Origin: Turbatrix aceti
Taxonomy: Eukaryota > Nematoda > Chromadorea > Rhabditida > Panagrolaimidae
Direction: 5' to 3'
Assembly: GCA_963969345.1 (NCBI GenBank)
Contig: OZ017769.1
Location: 11,411,725-11,475,724, forward strand
Length of the DNA stretch: 64,000 nucleotides
The position numbers and the translations under genes were made by a program. Shown one piece after another: positions 38,924 through 51,400 of this stretch. Below the pieces are notes generated by a model. That model searched no databases. It was given only the letters and a program-made list of their open reading frames with translations, and was not told the origin of the DNA. Each line of letters starts with the position of its first letter. The stretch's first letter is position 1.

Positions 38924-41774
38924 GTATTTTGACCGTACAAACTTTGGTATCCTGAATAATTGGCGATGACGCGCCTGCGTCATTATGCCCAGTTACAAGT
39001 GATTGATGTGATGAGAGGCTTTTATAATTTTTATAACAATACCTGAAAAACAAAAAAAAATCATTTGAGAACCAAAATTATATTTATCACGTATTCCTGT
39101 AAAAAATACAAAGAACGTAATCCAATGGCAAACAACAAATGACCAAAAAACTGAAATAATCCGATAAGTGTTAATTTTCATGTTCGGGTTGTTAAAGCTC
39201 GTCAAAGCCAGTGTAATACAAGACCCCTTTTACACTTTTGTCAATTGAAGTCCAACTCAATGTAAAAGAGGAAAAAAACACCACTATTAAAGCCCTACTA
39301 TAGTTTAGAGATCGCATGTTACTTTCATTTATTTACCGCCAGGGACATAGACATAACAATTAAAACAACTGATGCACCATATATTGCTAAACAAATCTTT
39401 TTTTACCAAAAAATGCATTGCTCAAAGGAATAAAAAAATTTAATCATAAAACGAAGCGAGAAATAATGCATCGCATAAAAATTTGTAAGCCTGCAAAAGG
39501 TGCAACAATGAATACCTTGGGATAACAAATGTTTAATTATTTATTAGCCTGAACAAAAAACCATACTTTTTGATGTAAAAAAGTACAACTGTACACCAAG
39601 AACGGATGGTACAATGTGTTATAAAGTAGGCAGACAAATACGAAGCCGGTGGCTGCACGTAACTCTTTCAAATCAGTGCATGTGACCGATGTGAGATCAA
39701 ATTGGCTCAAGAGAACGCGTTAAGCCAACGAGCAGGTTTGTTAACGCACAGAGGGGGCATCAAAAAGCAGCCAGCAATACGACTCTCGCGTATGTATACA
39801 CCTCGTGCCACTAATTGGCACACACCAGCTAAATAGTATAGTTAGATCTAATCATTGCCTGAACCTTTTAAAAGTAGTGCAATTGTTCAGTCATGTGCCA
39901 CCGGATTATGCACCTCATTTGAGTTTGGCGGATGGTTACCAGGGTAAAGTAAATTGTATTGAACCGATCTTGTTAAGATTAAAATTTAAAAAGAAAACAA
40001 CAAAAATACACCAGTTGACGAGACACATAAACACACGGACAATGAATGACTCATCTAAATACAAGTCATCAAAGATTCAACATGCCTATTAGAAAACAAG
40101 GATGTGACTGACAGGTGGTTGATTATCATCAGTTGATACAATTTAATCGCTCTTAAGGCAAAAAACAACAACTTTGAAACAAAGAATTAAGCAGAAACAT
40201 AAATTTGTGGAGTTGAAATTCACCTTCCTTTTCAAAAAACTGCGAACTCGGGGGATTACTTTTCAACCGCAAAAATTACACCCGACATAACCTTTTTAGA
40301 AGGTGATCGCGACAAGTTATTATTACAGTTGAATAAAAAAAAGTATCAGGTTTCTTCCAAAATCGACAACACAAATAATAGCTGAGTGACCACTTTGTTG
40401 AATAAAGAATAAATATAAAGAACAATGGGCAACAAAGAACTTATCTAATGTATAATTTTACACCGCTATCAGAGGGTTACACGAAACCATGAGCAAACGC
40501 CTCCGTGAAAACGATACGACTTGCTTGGTAGTAAACTTGAACCCAATGCTATCCAGAACCCTGAATCATCAGGCAAAACTAAAAGAGGTGAGTCACCGCG
40601 ACTGAACCACCATGGTCCTCGACATAATTAAAAACATAGAATGTGATAGTTTTTTTTCATTTTCCTAGCCCCATCTGCGCGCATGTGGATGAGACAAAGC
40701 AAACCTAACATTCACCTGCCGGAAGCAACCATCAGAAACACCTGTACGCTTCGCAGTCAATTGACTTCATGACATTATTATGCATGATGAATCCAAATTT
40801 TGGCACCATCTATCTTTCATCAACGACAAAAAATCGGAAGTTAATGGTTCTTCGTTTAAAGCGTAACAGATTTGTAATCACAACATTTGAATTCAAAAAA
40901 TGGTTTTGTTTACTTCCTATCTTCTTCAACATAATAAAAATATTGCTAAAAATAAGACTCTTCTGCACAACATGAGCGTCATCAAACAAAACGTTCGTCA
41001 AATTACATACCGTTTACAAGCTCATCCGAAAGCAAAAATTTATTGAAGCTCCAAAATACGGTCAGCAGTTTACAATTGGAAATATGAATTCAAAGTAATC
41101 ATCACCCGCGAACTGTTTAAAATGAGTTGAACGCTTGAACCTCTCAAGTCCCCTCAAAAAGGTTTTGCAAAAACGCGCAAAACTGGCTTCAAAAGTGATG
41201 AACTGGAATTTACACTTCATCCAAAAAAGTACTTTTATGAACTTTGTCGCATCGTAATCAGGATAAGCCTATTGGCTTATAAAGAGGCAAAAATAACAAA
41301 TATACAAAATCACCCAGACAGTAGTCCCCAAGACACAGTCTGCTCAAAAGCAGTCAATGAAATCTTTCATTTGGCAAAAAAATCCGTTTTAAAAAAAACT
41401 ATGTAATTTGAGCATACGGAGTCGAAATGTGTAGAAGTAAAAACTAATGCCTGTCAAAAAAAGAAAACAGGACATGTTCTGCAGAAAAACAGAAAAACAG
41501 CTGGTTTTTAACATTTTGTTTCGCACGCTTCTTGTGAGTCAGTCAGCAGTCATTTGAATTCGCACAACAAAAAAACAGGTAAAACGGAATAAGGTCGTTT
41601 TTCATCGATGAGAACGTATTGACTGACTGGTCGTCATCGTCATAGGCGCTCAGGTTACCTTGTTACATACAGCCAACAGGTCCAAGGTCAGAAAACTGAC
41701 ATTTAATGTGCAAAAAAATTTTATAAAAAGTAATTTAAAACGATTGGCAGCTGAAAAGTAAAAGCCCAAAAAAT

Positions 41775-42054
41775 ATTACCCGCACTCGCATGAGAATCAT
41801 AACGGAATTATAAGGCGGCTAGAATCAAATGAGACGCACAATGAAAATGAAGAATCACAATGAAGTACAAAAAAATCTAAGCTATTTTCCCCTTTATTCG
41901 CATTCAAAATTTAGCAAAAAACAATGACTAAATTAGAGCTGCGGATCACAATGAATTACATGCGTGCGAATGAATCACAATAAAACACATTAGCGTGCAA
42001 AGCCTTATAATTCCGTTATGATTCCGTTATGATTCTCATGCGAGTGCGGGTAAT
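41775..42054. mobile_element. 280-bp inverted-repeat element (MITE-like)
   Basis: The left end ATTACCCGCACTCGCATGAG and the reverse complement of the right end are identical over about 42 bp, except that the right arm carries an extra 14-bp internal copy (ATTCCGTTATG unit). The interior has repeated AATGA/ATCACAAT words and no open frame. No clear target duplication, so the superfamily is unassigned. Confidence 0.75.
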
Positions 42055-42596
42055 CGATAAAAAAAAAGTTCTAATTAAAAAATTAAAGATTCTCCGAAAA
42101 ATAACAAAAAATAATGAACTGACAGAAACGAAAGGGTTGAAAGTGCACGATGCATGGATGCTGCATCGCCAATACATTTCCCAAGTGAAGTGCATTTTCG
42201 CTCACTTGGTTCAATACCAAAAAGTTTGATTGCGGCCGAGGCCTCGCGAGTTACCATCGAAATTGAAATTCGCTTTGAAACAAGAATAATCAGTGAAACA
42301 AAGTTATCTTTTTTTATGAATAAAATAAAAATTGATAAACAACCCAGTTTCACGACAATTCATTTCTTGAATGTCTTCATGAATTTCGTTGCCGTCTGAA
42401 AACCAAAAAAAACAGTCCAGTCACCTTTTGAGATTTTAAGTTCGTCAAAATGAAGGAAGAGGGAGGAAAAAAGGGGTTCATATGAATGAAGAACGCGAAA
42501 ACAATTGATTCATACAAAAACTTAGTCGGCGAAGAGGAAAAAGAGTATTACTGGTATTACGTTGTTGCTGCTATTAATACGCTCCTGCTGTTGACC

Positions 42597-43134
42597 CAGA
42601 GTTGTTCGATGCTCACCAAATTGCTCCTGCTCACTGCTCGCTCCTGCTCAGCTCACGAGCGCGAGCGGAGCGAGCGCGAAAAATTGGAGTGCTCAATGAG
42701 CATGAGCAGAGCGAGCACGAAAAATTGGAGTGCTCAAAGAGCGCGAGCAGAGCGAGCGCGATAAATTTTCAAATGAGCACTGCTCACTACAAATTCAGTG
42801 CTACAAATACTAAAATACTGGTAGTTTCGATCAAAAACACGATGTTGGGGGTATCTCCAAGCAATATGCGGTCTTTCTTTTAGAAAAGGACTGAATTTGT
42901 GACTCAAAATTCACTTTTCTTGTGTGAGCCATTTTCGCTCATTGCTCGCTCCTGCTCGACTCACGAGCGTGAGCAGAGCAAGAGCAGAGGATCTGAGAAT
43001 AAAAGAGCGCGAGCGGAGCGAGCGCGAAAATTTTAGGAACTCAAAGAGCATGAGCAGAGCGAGCACGGAAAATTGAATTGCTCAAAGAGCGCGAGCAGAG
43101 CGAGCACTGAAAATTGTCGAATTGAACAACTCTG
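42597..43134. mobile_element. hAT-like MITE with internal GAGCGCGAGC repeats
   Basis: A 538-bp element flanked by a perfect 8-bp duplication TGTTGACC (42589-42596 and 43135-43142), with terminal inverted repeats CAGAGTTGTTC / GAACAACTCTG. Its interior has inverted clusters of CGAGC-type words such as GAGCGCGAGCGGAGCGAGCG, interspersed with AAAATTG. There is no transposase. The ends and duplication size fit hAT. Confidence 0.88.
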
Positions 43135-45009
43135 TGTTGACCACCACCACGATGTTGATGCGCGCGCCTTTTCTCCATCGGTCATTAGGGGATGAACTTT
43201 CGAAGATGCGCGGACTGCGCAAAACCAGTGGTAAACTCGTTCGCAACAAACAAATACATTGATTTTTTGGTGCCGGAAAAAATATTGGATTAGTTAATTT
43301 TTTGTTATTGTCTCAAAACGAAAATGAATATTTTTTTAGCGTTTTTTTAATCTGACAACAAAGACGACAGCGACACACATCCGATTCCTGTTGTATCGAA
43401 TATCATAATCGATCGTATAAAAATTTTTTATCGTGTAAACGACATGAAAAGCCGTGATATTGGCCAGAAGATGGATAAAGGCGAAAGTAAATAAAACGCA
43501 CAAGAACACAACTTGGACGTCAAAGGTCTTATCAAAGTTGTACGATCTAATTCCAACGGTAACGATTTCTACACCCCCTTTGATAAATCTCCGAGATTAA
43601 AAACAAAACATAGCAGTTGAGGTTTTTTACCTATTCATGCATACCGGACAACAGTAGTAATGTTATTAACTGTCGTTTGTGGTCCGGTATACGTGTAAGC
43701 AAGTGAATCAGTACAGCGAATCAGTAATTGGCTGTAATTATACAAAAAATGTATGTACACGATAAATGATGCGAAAAAAATCTTAAAGGTGTCATTTAAT
43801 TACGACTCCGAATCATATTCACCTTTTGCACAGTGACCTCGATTTTTGTTCAACATCCCTGTTGTTTTTTGCTGTATGCAACAGGGATACAACAAAAACG
43901 CAGCAAATGACTACCACTAAAGCGTTCGTTATCCGACAGGCGACAGGGGCTTGTGTGACTTCCTAAAAGTCATAACTGCACGAGGGTGTGACTTTGATCT
44001 ATCGAGCGCGTTTGGAAAAAAAGTCACACTAATAAGCATTTAGAACACGCGCGCTGTAAGCAGATTTAAAACTGGTCAAAAAACGTTTAAAAAGAGTAAG
44101 AGAAATTCGAAAAAGAATGATCGTAAAATATCAGAAATTGATTGATTTCAAATCAGAAGCGTGTCAGTGGCTCCTCGTACACGCCCCATTGAGCACCGAT
44201 ATGGTCAAATAGTTGAAAGACCCACCTAAAAAAGTTGTACTGTTTTCAAACAAAAAATAGGATAGAGTGAAAAAAGATACATTAGAATAAAATTTGTAAG
44301 ATAATACCTTGATCTTTAAAAATGTGAAGTAAGGAAAAAAATTATAAAACCGATTCGTTATTCTTCACACTTTAGAAAGTTCACATATCCGAAAACGTGA
44401 AGGAGTGGAGGGGTAAAGTTCACCTGTTGAACTGCATTTCCCTCGAGCGAATAATACGCATAACAGTTTTACTCCACCCGTCATCTTGGCTGTCTCTTTC
44501 TGCGTGTGTTTGCGAGAGATCGACAACATCCTGCTTATGTCTTTCGATCTTTGGGGAGAAAAGGTAGTGAACTGTTGACAGATCGAAATTGTAAGCAATT
44601 TTATTTAAGAAGTTTGCACAAGGTCAGCGAACCTACGAATGACCAACCCTCTGGGTGCAGGCAGGTAGGCAGCAGGGAACTGGCCATTTCCCCATTATCC
44701 GTTGAACAAACAAAAACCAGACACGATAATCTGGTACTCTTAAATTGGCTGATCTTGAGGGCAGATGTTTTGTTCGATTAAAACAATGCTTTTTTGAAAG
44801 ACAATGAAATGATTAACGCAAGAGTTGGCGACTACTTTTCATGAAATAAAACAATAATCATAGAGTTTGCCGCAAAGGATTTCATTTTGCTATTTCTGTT
44901 TGTTTTGTTACCCAAAATGTTTATATGGAACCCGTCACGTAAATAAATATAAAAGCAATTTCCCGAATAAAAAAACGTGTTATATTTTTGACGGTATAAG
45001 GGCTTTCCA

Positions 45010-45103
45010 CCATAGGAACGTTCCCCATATGGGCCTTTCCCCATACTGGCGGTTTCCCATACACACGTTACCCCATAGGGCGATTCACCATATGACCAAG
45101 TAA
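45010..45103. repeat. Degenerate CCATA array, six units of 15-16 bp
   Basis: CCATA recurs at 45010, 45025, 45041, 45057, 45073 and 45088, each followed by a variable 10-11 bp that usually includes TT and ends CC. It lies about 320 nt upstream of the TOR start codon. It may be a small minisatellite or a cluster of protein-binding sites. Confidence 0.65.
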
Positions 45104-45424
45104 TTTTTGTGGTGCAAATTGAAGGTTTAGTGGCATACATCAAAATTGTAAATTTTTGAAAAAAAGTACGAATTCCGGGTTTTCGTGCGCGCGACAGTTT
45201 CCTTTTCCCCATCCAGACGTTAATTCAAAACTCGCATTATAAGGGTTCTCGGCACGAAAATTTTAACTTTTTATTTTCGGGATGCTTTTTCTTTATTTGG
45301 CGTCAAAATATTCTGCTCGCCCTTTGTGTTATCGTTATCTCTGTCTGACGGTATAATCAATCGATTGACTTCAGCTAGTGTATTTTCTGCCAATCGACTG
45401 TTGTTGATTTGGTGTCTCGGCGTC

Positions 45425-48400
45425 ATGGCCACGGTCTCGCGTGAGGCACGTGAGCGGATTATCAAGAATCTCTCAGCACTCAAGCGTCTGCACGAGGATG
45501 TCTACAAGCAGGCTCTTATTCTGGTCAACAAGGAGGAAGATGAAGTTAAAAATGCTTTGTTGGGCACTGAGATGACCGTCAAGCAAGCTGCCATATTTCT
45601 TATTGGTCAGTTTTTATGTTGTGCAAAAAAAAACAATGATAGTTACAAATTTCAGTTGGTTTTTCTGCGGCCACAGCAGACGTGACATCGGGTGAAGACA
45701 CCGTGATGACGATGAATTACGCAGAGAGTCTGCTTCAGTGCATCGAAACCAGCGAGAATCCCTCGGTGCTGCAGTTGGCGTCTCGTGCTCTCTTTTTCCT
45801 CATCCAGACATCGAAGAGTTACGCGATCGAGATTGCCGAAAAGGTTTTGGACAAATGTAACACCTTTATCACGTGCAAGCAACCGAGTTTTCGCCGCTGT
45901 GCGCTGGTTATCATACGGGATCTCGCGTTGTTCACGCCAAACTACTTTATCCGAAATGCCGATAGCTACCTGTCAGCGATCTTCAAGTTTATGCCCTACC
46001 GGGAATGTCAAAAAGACGCATGCCGAGCTCTCCATGCCGCGCTAGTCGTCATTTCGCAGCGTGAGCATCGTTCCAAAGCTGACTGGTTTAACATGTGTTT
46101 TGGCATAGTCGACGCCGATACTAGTGATAGCAACGAAAGCGTGACCCGCGTTCTCGTCTTCAACGAGGTTATGCGTATCGCTGACGATTCGTCCGAACGA
46201 CTGCGACGTGAAATCGAAGGCGAAGATGCGAGTGACTGGAGCTCGGCCAAGGCACTGTCAAATACCAATCCCATTACCTGGCTTATGACGCCGATCAGCC
46301 CGCTGGTGGTTTCTAGTCATACAGCCAAAGGTCTTGTCCTTGAGCATTTTGAGGAGGTTTGCTGTTTTTTTTGTACTGTGAAAAAATCTGTCAGTTGCAT
46401 TTTTTAGGTGAAAAACCTAATTTTTTCGGTCGCGCAAAAGGTATCAAAGTCAAAATTCCCTGTGTTGTTTGAAATCCTTCCTCGATTGGTTGCATTCCTC
46501 AATGGCAGGAGATATTACCTTCGCGATATCGAAACGCAGCTTGGCAAATCCGATCGAGAAACACTGGGCCAGTGCCTGAAGTCACTTGGCATGGTTGCCC
46601 TTCTCTGCCCGACCGACAGTGACAATGAAGAGGAGAGAGACTTCTTCGTTACCAATCGATGCAGAATTGCAGAACTTGTCATGAATAATTGCGTTTCAAA
46701 CCTGACCACTGCATTGAAGCAGAAACAGAAACGGTTTGTGTTTTTTGTTTTACACCTGGCAAGGTTGCCACTTTGTAGGTCATTTGACATATTCTATCAG
46801 GCGATATGCTGCGCCATCAAGGTGTCTCCCCAAACGCTGATTTTCAAGTCTACGGAACTGCTTAAACTTTTGCCACAGTGCGACTTCAACGACGGCCTGA
46901 TCATGGTCCTGCAAAGAATTGTTAGGCATCAGGGCGAGCTTGAAACCGACGTTCACGACAAGCTCCTGGATAGGCTGTACCAGGTTTTGATGAAAACAAC
47001 CCGACCTAACAAACTCGCTCCCCCGACGAATCCACCAACACCGAGTAGACCAGTTACGGTTTCTGACAGCCAGGTGGCAACGGTCAAGCTAGCTCTGAGG
47101 GCACTCGGCGGGTTTTCCTTCCATCGACACGCGCTGCAGATGTTCATCAACTACGTCGCAAAGGGTTACCTTAATTCGGATCAGGTAGATATTCGGCTGT
47201 CTGCTGTGGACTGCTGCGTCAAGATCGTCGTGCCCTTTGTCAAGGTTTACGATCAGACGAGTGCGCCTTACAAGGTGAATTTCTATCAGTTTATTCGCAA
47301 CGTGCTCGACGGGCTCATCACTCTCGCAGTCACGGATCGCGAGGTCGACGTCCGGCTTCGGGTGCTGGAGGCTTTCATGAGCAACGATTCCGGCTCAAAC
47401 AAGGACTTTCTTTACCACCTGGCTCAACGCGAACTCCTAGACAACCTCTTCCTCACCCTCTACGATGAAAACGCCCAGGTACAGGTGTCATCCGTTCGAC
47501 TACTCTGCATTCTTGCTGAGCTCAATCCGGCCTACGTGTATCCAAAACTGAGAAGAGTCATTTTGGAAAGCATATCTCATCTTTCCAAATCAAAAGTTTC
47601 CCACCTCGAAGAGCAGTCTGCAAAGTGCATTGCCGTACTTGCCAAGCAGTCCCCCGACTTCATAATGCCGTACATGAATGACATTCTCAATTCCCTTGAA
47701 TATCACCTGGATCACAAAAAGTCCCAGACAGTGGATGTGTCAGTGCAGGTATTGACGGCACTCAAGTACCTCGCATCCCTCGGTGGCGATGACATCGTCT
47801 CTAAGCTTGGCATCATTTTTCCCCGACTGATTGATCACGTCAAGGATTCTACCAGTGTTTATCGACGGGCGGTGAGTATTTTTTCCTGTTCGATGGTTGT
47901 TTTAATCATGCTTTTGTTTTTAGGCTTCTCTGGAAGCAATCTGCGGGATGAGTCAGTCGACGGCCTACGTCATGGACCCCTACCGTGATCATCCTGAACT
48001 CCTCGACGTTCTACTCAAACTTCTCAAGACAGAAATGGATGTTGCAATGCGTTGCCTCGTCATTCGAACGCTGGGCGTCATAGGTGCCATTGATCCGTAC
48101 ACGTACAAGGTATACCTGGGCGCAGTCAGTGACGTCAAGTCTCGCACGCTGCCGATGAGCGTTCCGACCGGTCAGTCTAGAGACGAGAATCGCAACGGCG
48201 GCGGTGAACGTGTCAACTCCTGGGTCACAAACATCATTCAGTGGATCAACTACGAACGATGCACACTGGAAGAGTTCTATCCCCTGATTACGATCGCCAC
48301 GCTTCTCAAAATGCTGGCCGATGAAGCACTCACCCAACTTCACAAGCGGATTTTCGAAACTATTGCCAAGATCTTTGAAGGACTGCCCGATGAGTCGTTA

Positions 48401-51400
48401 AGACAGTACGTCGACCAGGTGCTGCCAGAACTCATCAAGTTAACGCTGTCCGCGAATCAGGAGTTTAAAAAATACTACATCGAGGTTTTTTGCCGTCTGG
48501 CGCCCAAGTTTCACATCCATTCCAAGCCGTATATCAAGGCACTCTTTGACCTTATTCGGCAGACCTGGGATTCATGTCCAGATCTTCAGTCAGATGTCAT
48601 TCACTTGCTATCGGCTATTGGCAAGGCTCTGGGCGTCGACTTTGCACCCAGCGTCCCAGTACTCTGCGAACGTTATCTCTCTGTTGTTCAAATGGACAAG
48701 ACTCAAAACAAGAAGTTGACCTGCGATGCGCTGGATTGCGTTCGCGAGATCAATGCCTGTCTGGCGTCGCATCTTCACTTTGTGCTCCCCCTCATTATCT
48801 ACGCTATCGATGGCGTCGAGATGCCGAGCCTGCTGCACGTCAGGCAAAAGGCTCTCAACACGCTCAAGGAAATTCTCATCAAGCATCCCATCGGCGAGCG
48901 AGCACCCATGGTCATGCAGATGTGGCTGCGAAATATTCCGTGTTCAGATCTGCACGCTGAACTCATGAATGTTTTGGCTCTTATTGTCAAGGAGGTTTGT
49001 GGGTCTTTTTTGACTGCAAAAATATAAGAATAAGTGCGACATCGAAAGACAGACTGGAAGATTTTTTTCTCCGCGCTTTTTATGTTTTTATATTGTCTGA
49101 AATGTTTTAATTATATTTTCAATTAAAATGAAGACAAAATTTAGTGTAAATTTTTTGCTTGTCAAAATATTTTTTTTTCGCTTTTATCGGTGCAAAATTC
49201 GTGTCACTTTTAAGTAAATAGAAATACTTTTATAAATAGTAGCAAAAATATGTTGGTACTTTTACTTTTCCTCCTCCTAGAATGTGAGTGCGCTTCTTGC
49301 TTGGTTGGTTCGTCTATTAAAGAATTCAACAATTTGACAATCATAAAGTGGCAATGTCTTCAGATTTGGAGGCAGTTAGGGGACATGACATGCACAACCA
49401 ACTTTGTTCAAAAAACAGCAGTTGAAGACTGTTCACAAAACATAAAACAATGAAAAAAGAATACTAATAATTATTCTACACTGGCTATCAGGTGGCATTT
49501 GTATTCCCCTATAATATATTTTTCTCTGCAAAATATTTCATATTCTGGTGAAAAATATCTATTATAAGGGATGAGACAAATGTCACCTTCAGCTTCGTTT
49601 AAAGTTTTACCGAGAGGACTTATGTTAGAGCTTCAAGCTTTTTACGTCTTTCGGTAGATTACGGAACAAAGAATTGTTCTGTTTCCCGGCAGTCGCTAAG
49701 GACGTTTACCTGCAATTTTAAACCAGAGGCAGGACAGTTCATGAAACATTGGGATTACCAACTATCAAGCGGAACACAACAGTATTTGTCAGGGAACTAG
49801 TAGGTACTAATTTGGAACACAGCGCAATCAAAGTCATAGACGAGCGTACGGTATTTTGTTCTGGCATAATGTTTTTTGGCTTGTATTGATATTGGCAGTT
49901 CAGAAATAATTTATTCTGATCTATATTTAGATGGGATTTTCGTATGTGATCTACTGTGACACTGTTCGAACCCAGATGGAACGCTACATTGCGGTGAACA
50001 ATACGATGCACGTCATGGAGTATTACAGTCAGCTGCAACGCATCAGCCAGGACAAAGCCGAGTTGCTGGCTTCTCACTATGGCAGTCTTCGAAATCTTTT
50101 GTCTCCTCTCGAAAAGCCAGGCAGCATGACTATTCTGTCATCGCAGTCATCAGAATACGTCGCCATCAACGCGATACAAGACCATCGGCGTCAGATGATG
50201 TTGCTGCCAAGGAATGGCGGGAAAAGGGACAAAGGCCGGGGGAAAGTCAACCTTGATTACGCGCCGTTTGAACTGCCTAAGGGACGCGACAAGGATGACT
50301 GGAATTTCTGGATCGACACCATCCAGTTGGAATGCGTCAAGAAATCACCGTTTCCCGCGTTGCAGTCATGCGATCGGCTTGCCGAAGGCCATCCTCAGCT
50401 GTCCAAGTGAGATCTTTATTTTAGATATTTTTGGATGAAATTGAATTTCAGAGATCTGTTTCACGCCACATTCATGTCTATCTGGACCGAAATCACCTCG
50501 GACGACCAGAACAGGCTTGCAAAGCGGCTGAGCAGTGCCATGGAGAACTGCCACTTCAACGAGCCGGTTCAGACGATTCTCAACCTTGCCGAATTCATGG
50601 ATCACTCGTCTAAGGGCCCGCTGCGTGTGAGCCCTAAGGTACTGTCGCGGTCGGCAGCCCAGGTACAGGCGTACGCGAAGGCTCTTCGGTACAAGGAACA
50701 AGAGCTCTGGTCAAGGACACCCAACTCCATCGACAACGATCTCTTTTACGCCAGTCCACAAGGCGAAGACTATCAGCACTTGATTTCGTTCGCTAACAAA
50801 CTGAATATTGAGGAGCTGGCGTACGGCGTCATCACGCATGCCAAGAAGAAGAATTTTGCACTTTATGGTCGGCTGCATGAGAAACTCGGCAACTGGGAGG
50901 ATGCACTGGCGATCTACACGCAGGAGCTTTCGGCGTACGAAATCAAGAATAGGCTGGACTTTGATCCCGATCACGTGGCGGATATCCGTTTGAGGCAGAT
51001 GAGATGCTACGAACAACTTGGCAACTGGCATGCGGTAATGGATATGTACAAGAAGACATCGTCCTCTCAGAATCCGGATATCCAGCAGAAGACGCTCCAA
51101 ATCGCCGCGCGTGCTGCGTGGGCTGCTTCCGAATACGACACCATGGCTAGCATTACCGAAAAACTCAACGAAAACATGGTTGAAAGTGCTTTCCTCAAAG
51201 CTGTCATCTCGGTGAAGCAGGAAAAATATCAGGACGCCAAGCGATACATCAACAAGATTCGCGAGACCTTTGACCCCGAGCTCACGGCCATGGCTGCCGA
51301 GTCCTACGAACGGGCTTATCCAGCGGTACTCACTGCACAGCACCTCGTCGAGCTGGAAGAAGTCATCGAAGTCAAACAGGTCGAATCTCGTGCTCTGCGG

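Larger units (their letters stand above)
38924..45424. other. Gene-poor 6.5-kb region with transposon remnants
   Basis: No coding frame here has splice-supported continuation or recognisable product. Identified contents are the inverted-repeat element 41775-42054, the hAT-like MITE 42597-43134 and the short repeat array 45010-45103. The right end must hold the promoter of the TOR gene. AT-rich throughout, apart from the MITE. Confidence 0.55.

Noticed and set aside
44832..45212. Minus-strand frame with PYGE-like repeats
   Set aside because: It arises from the CCATA array, whose 15-16 bp period is not a coding repeat; no other support.
38924..45424. CRISPR-like or satellite array in the gene-poor region
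   Set aside because: The repeats are transposon ends and a short degenerate array; nuclear nematode DNA, no direct repeat-spacer structure.
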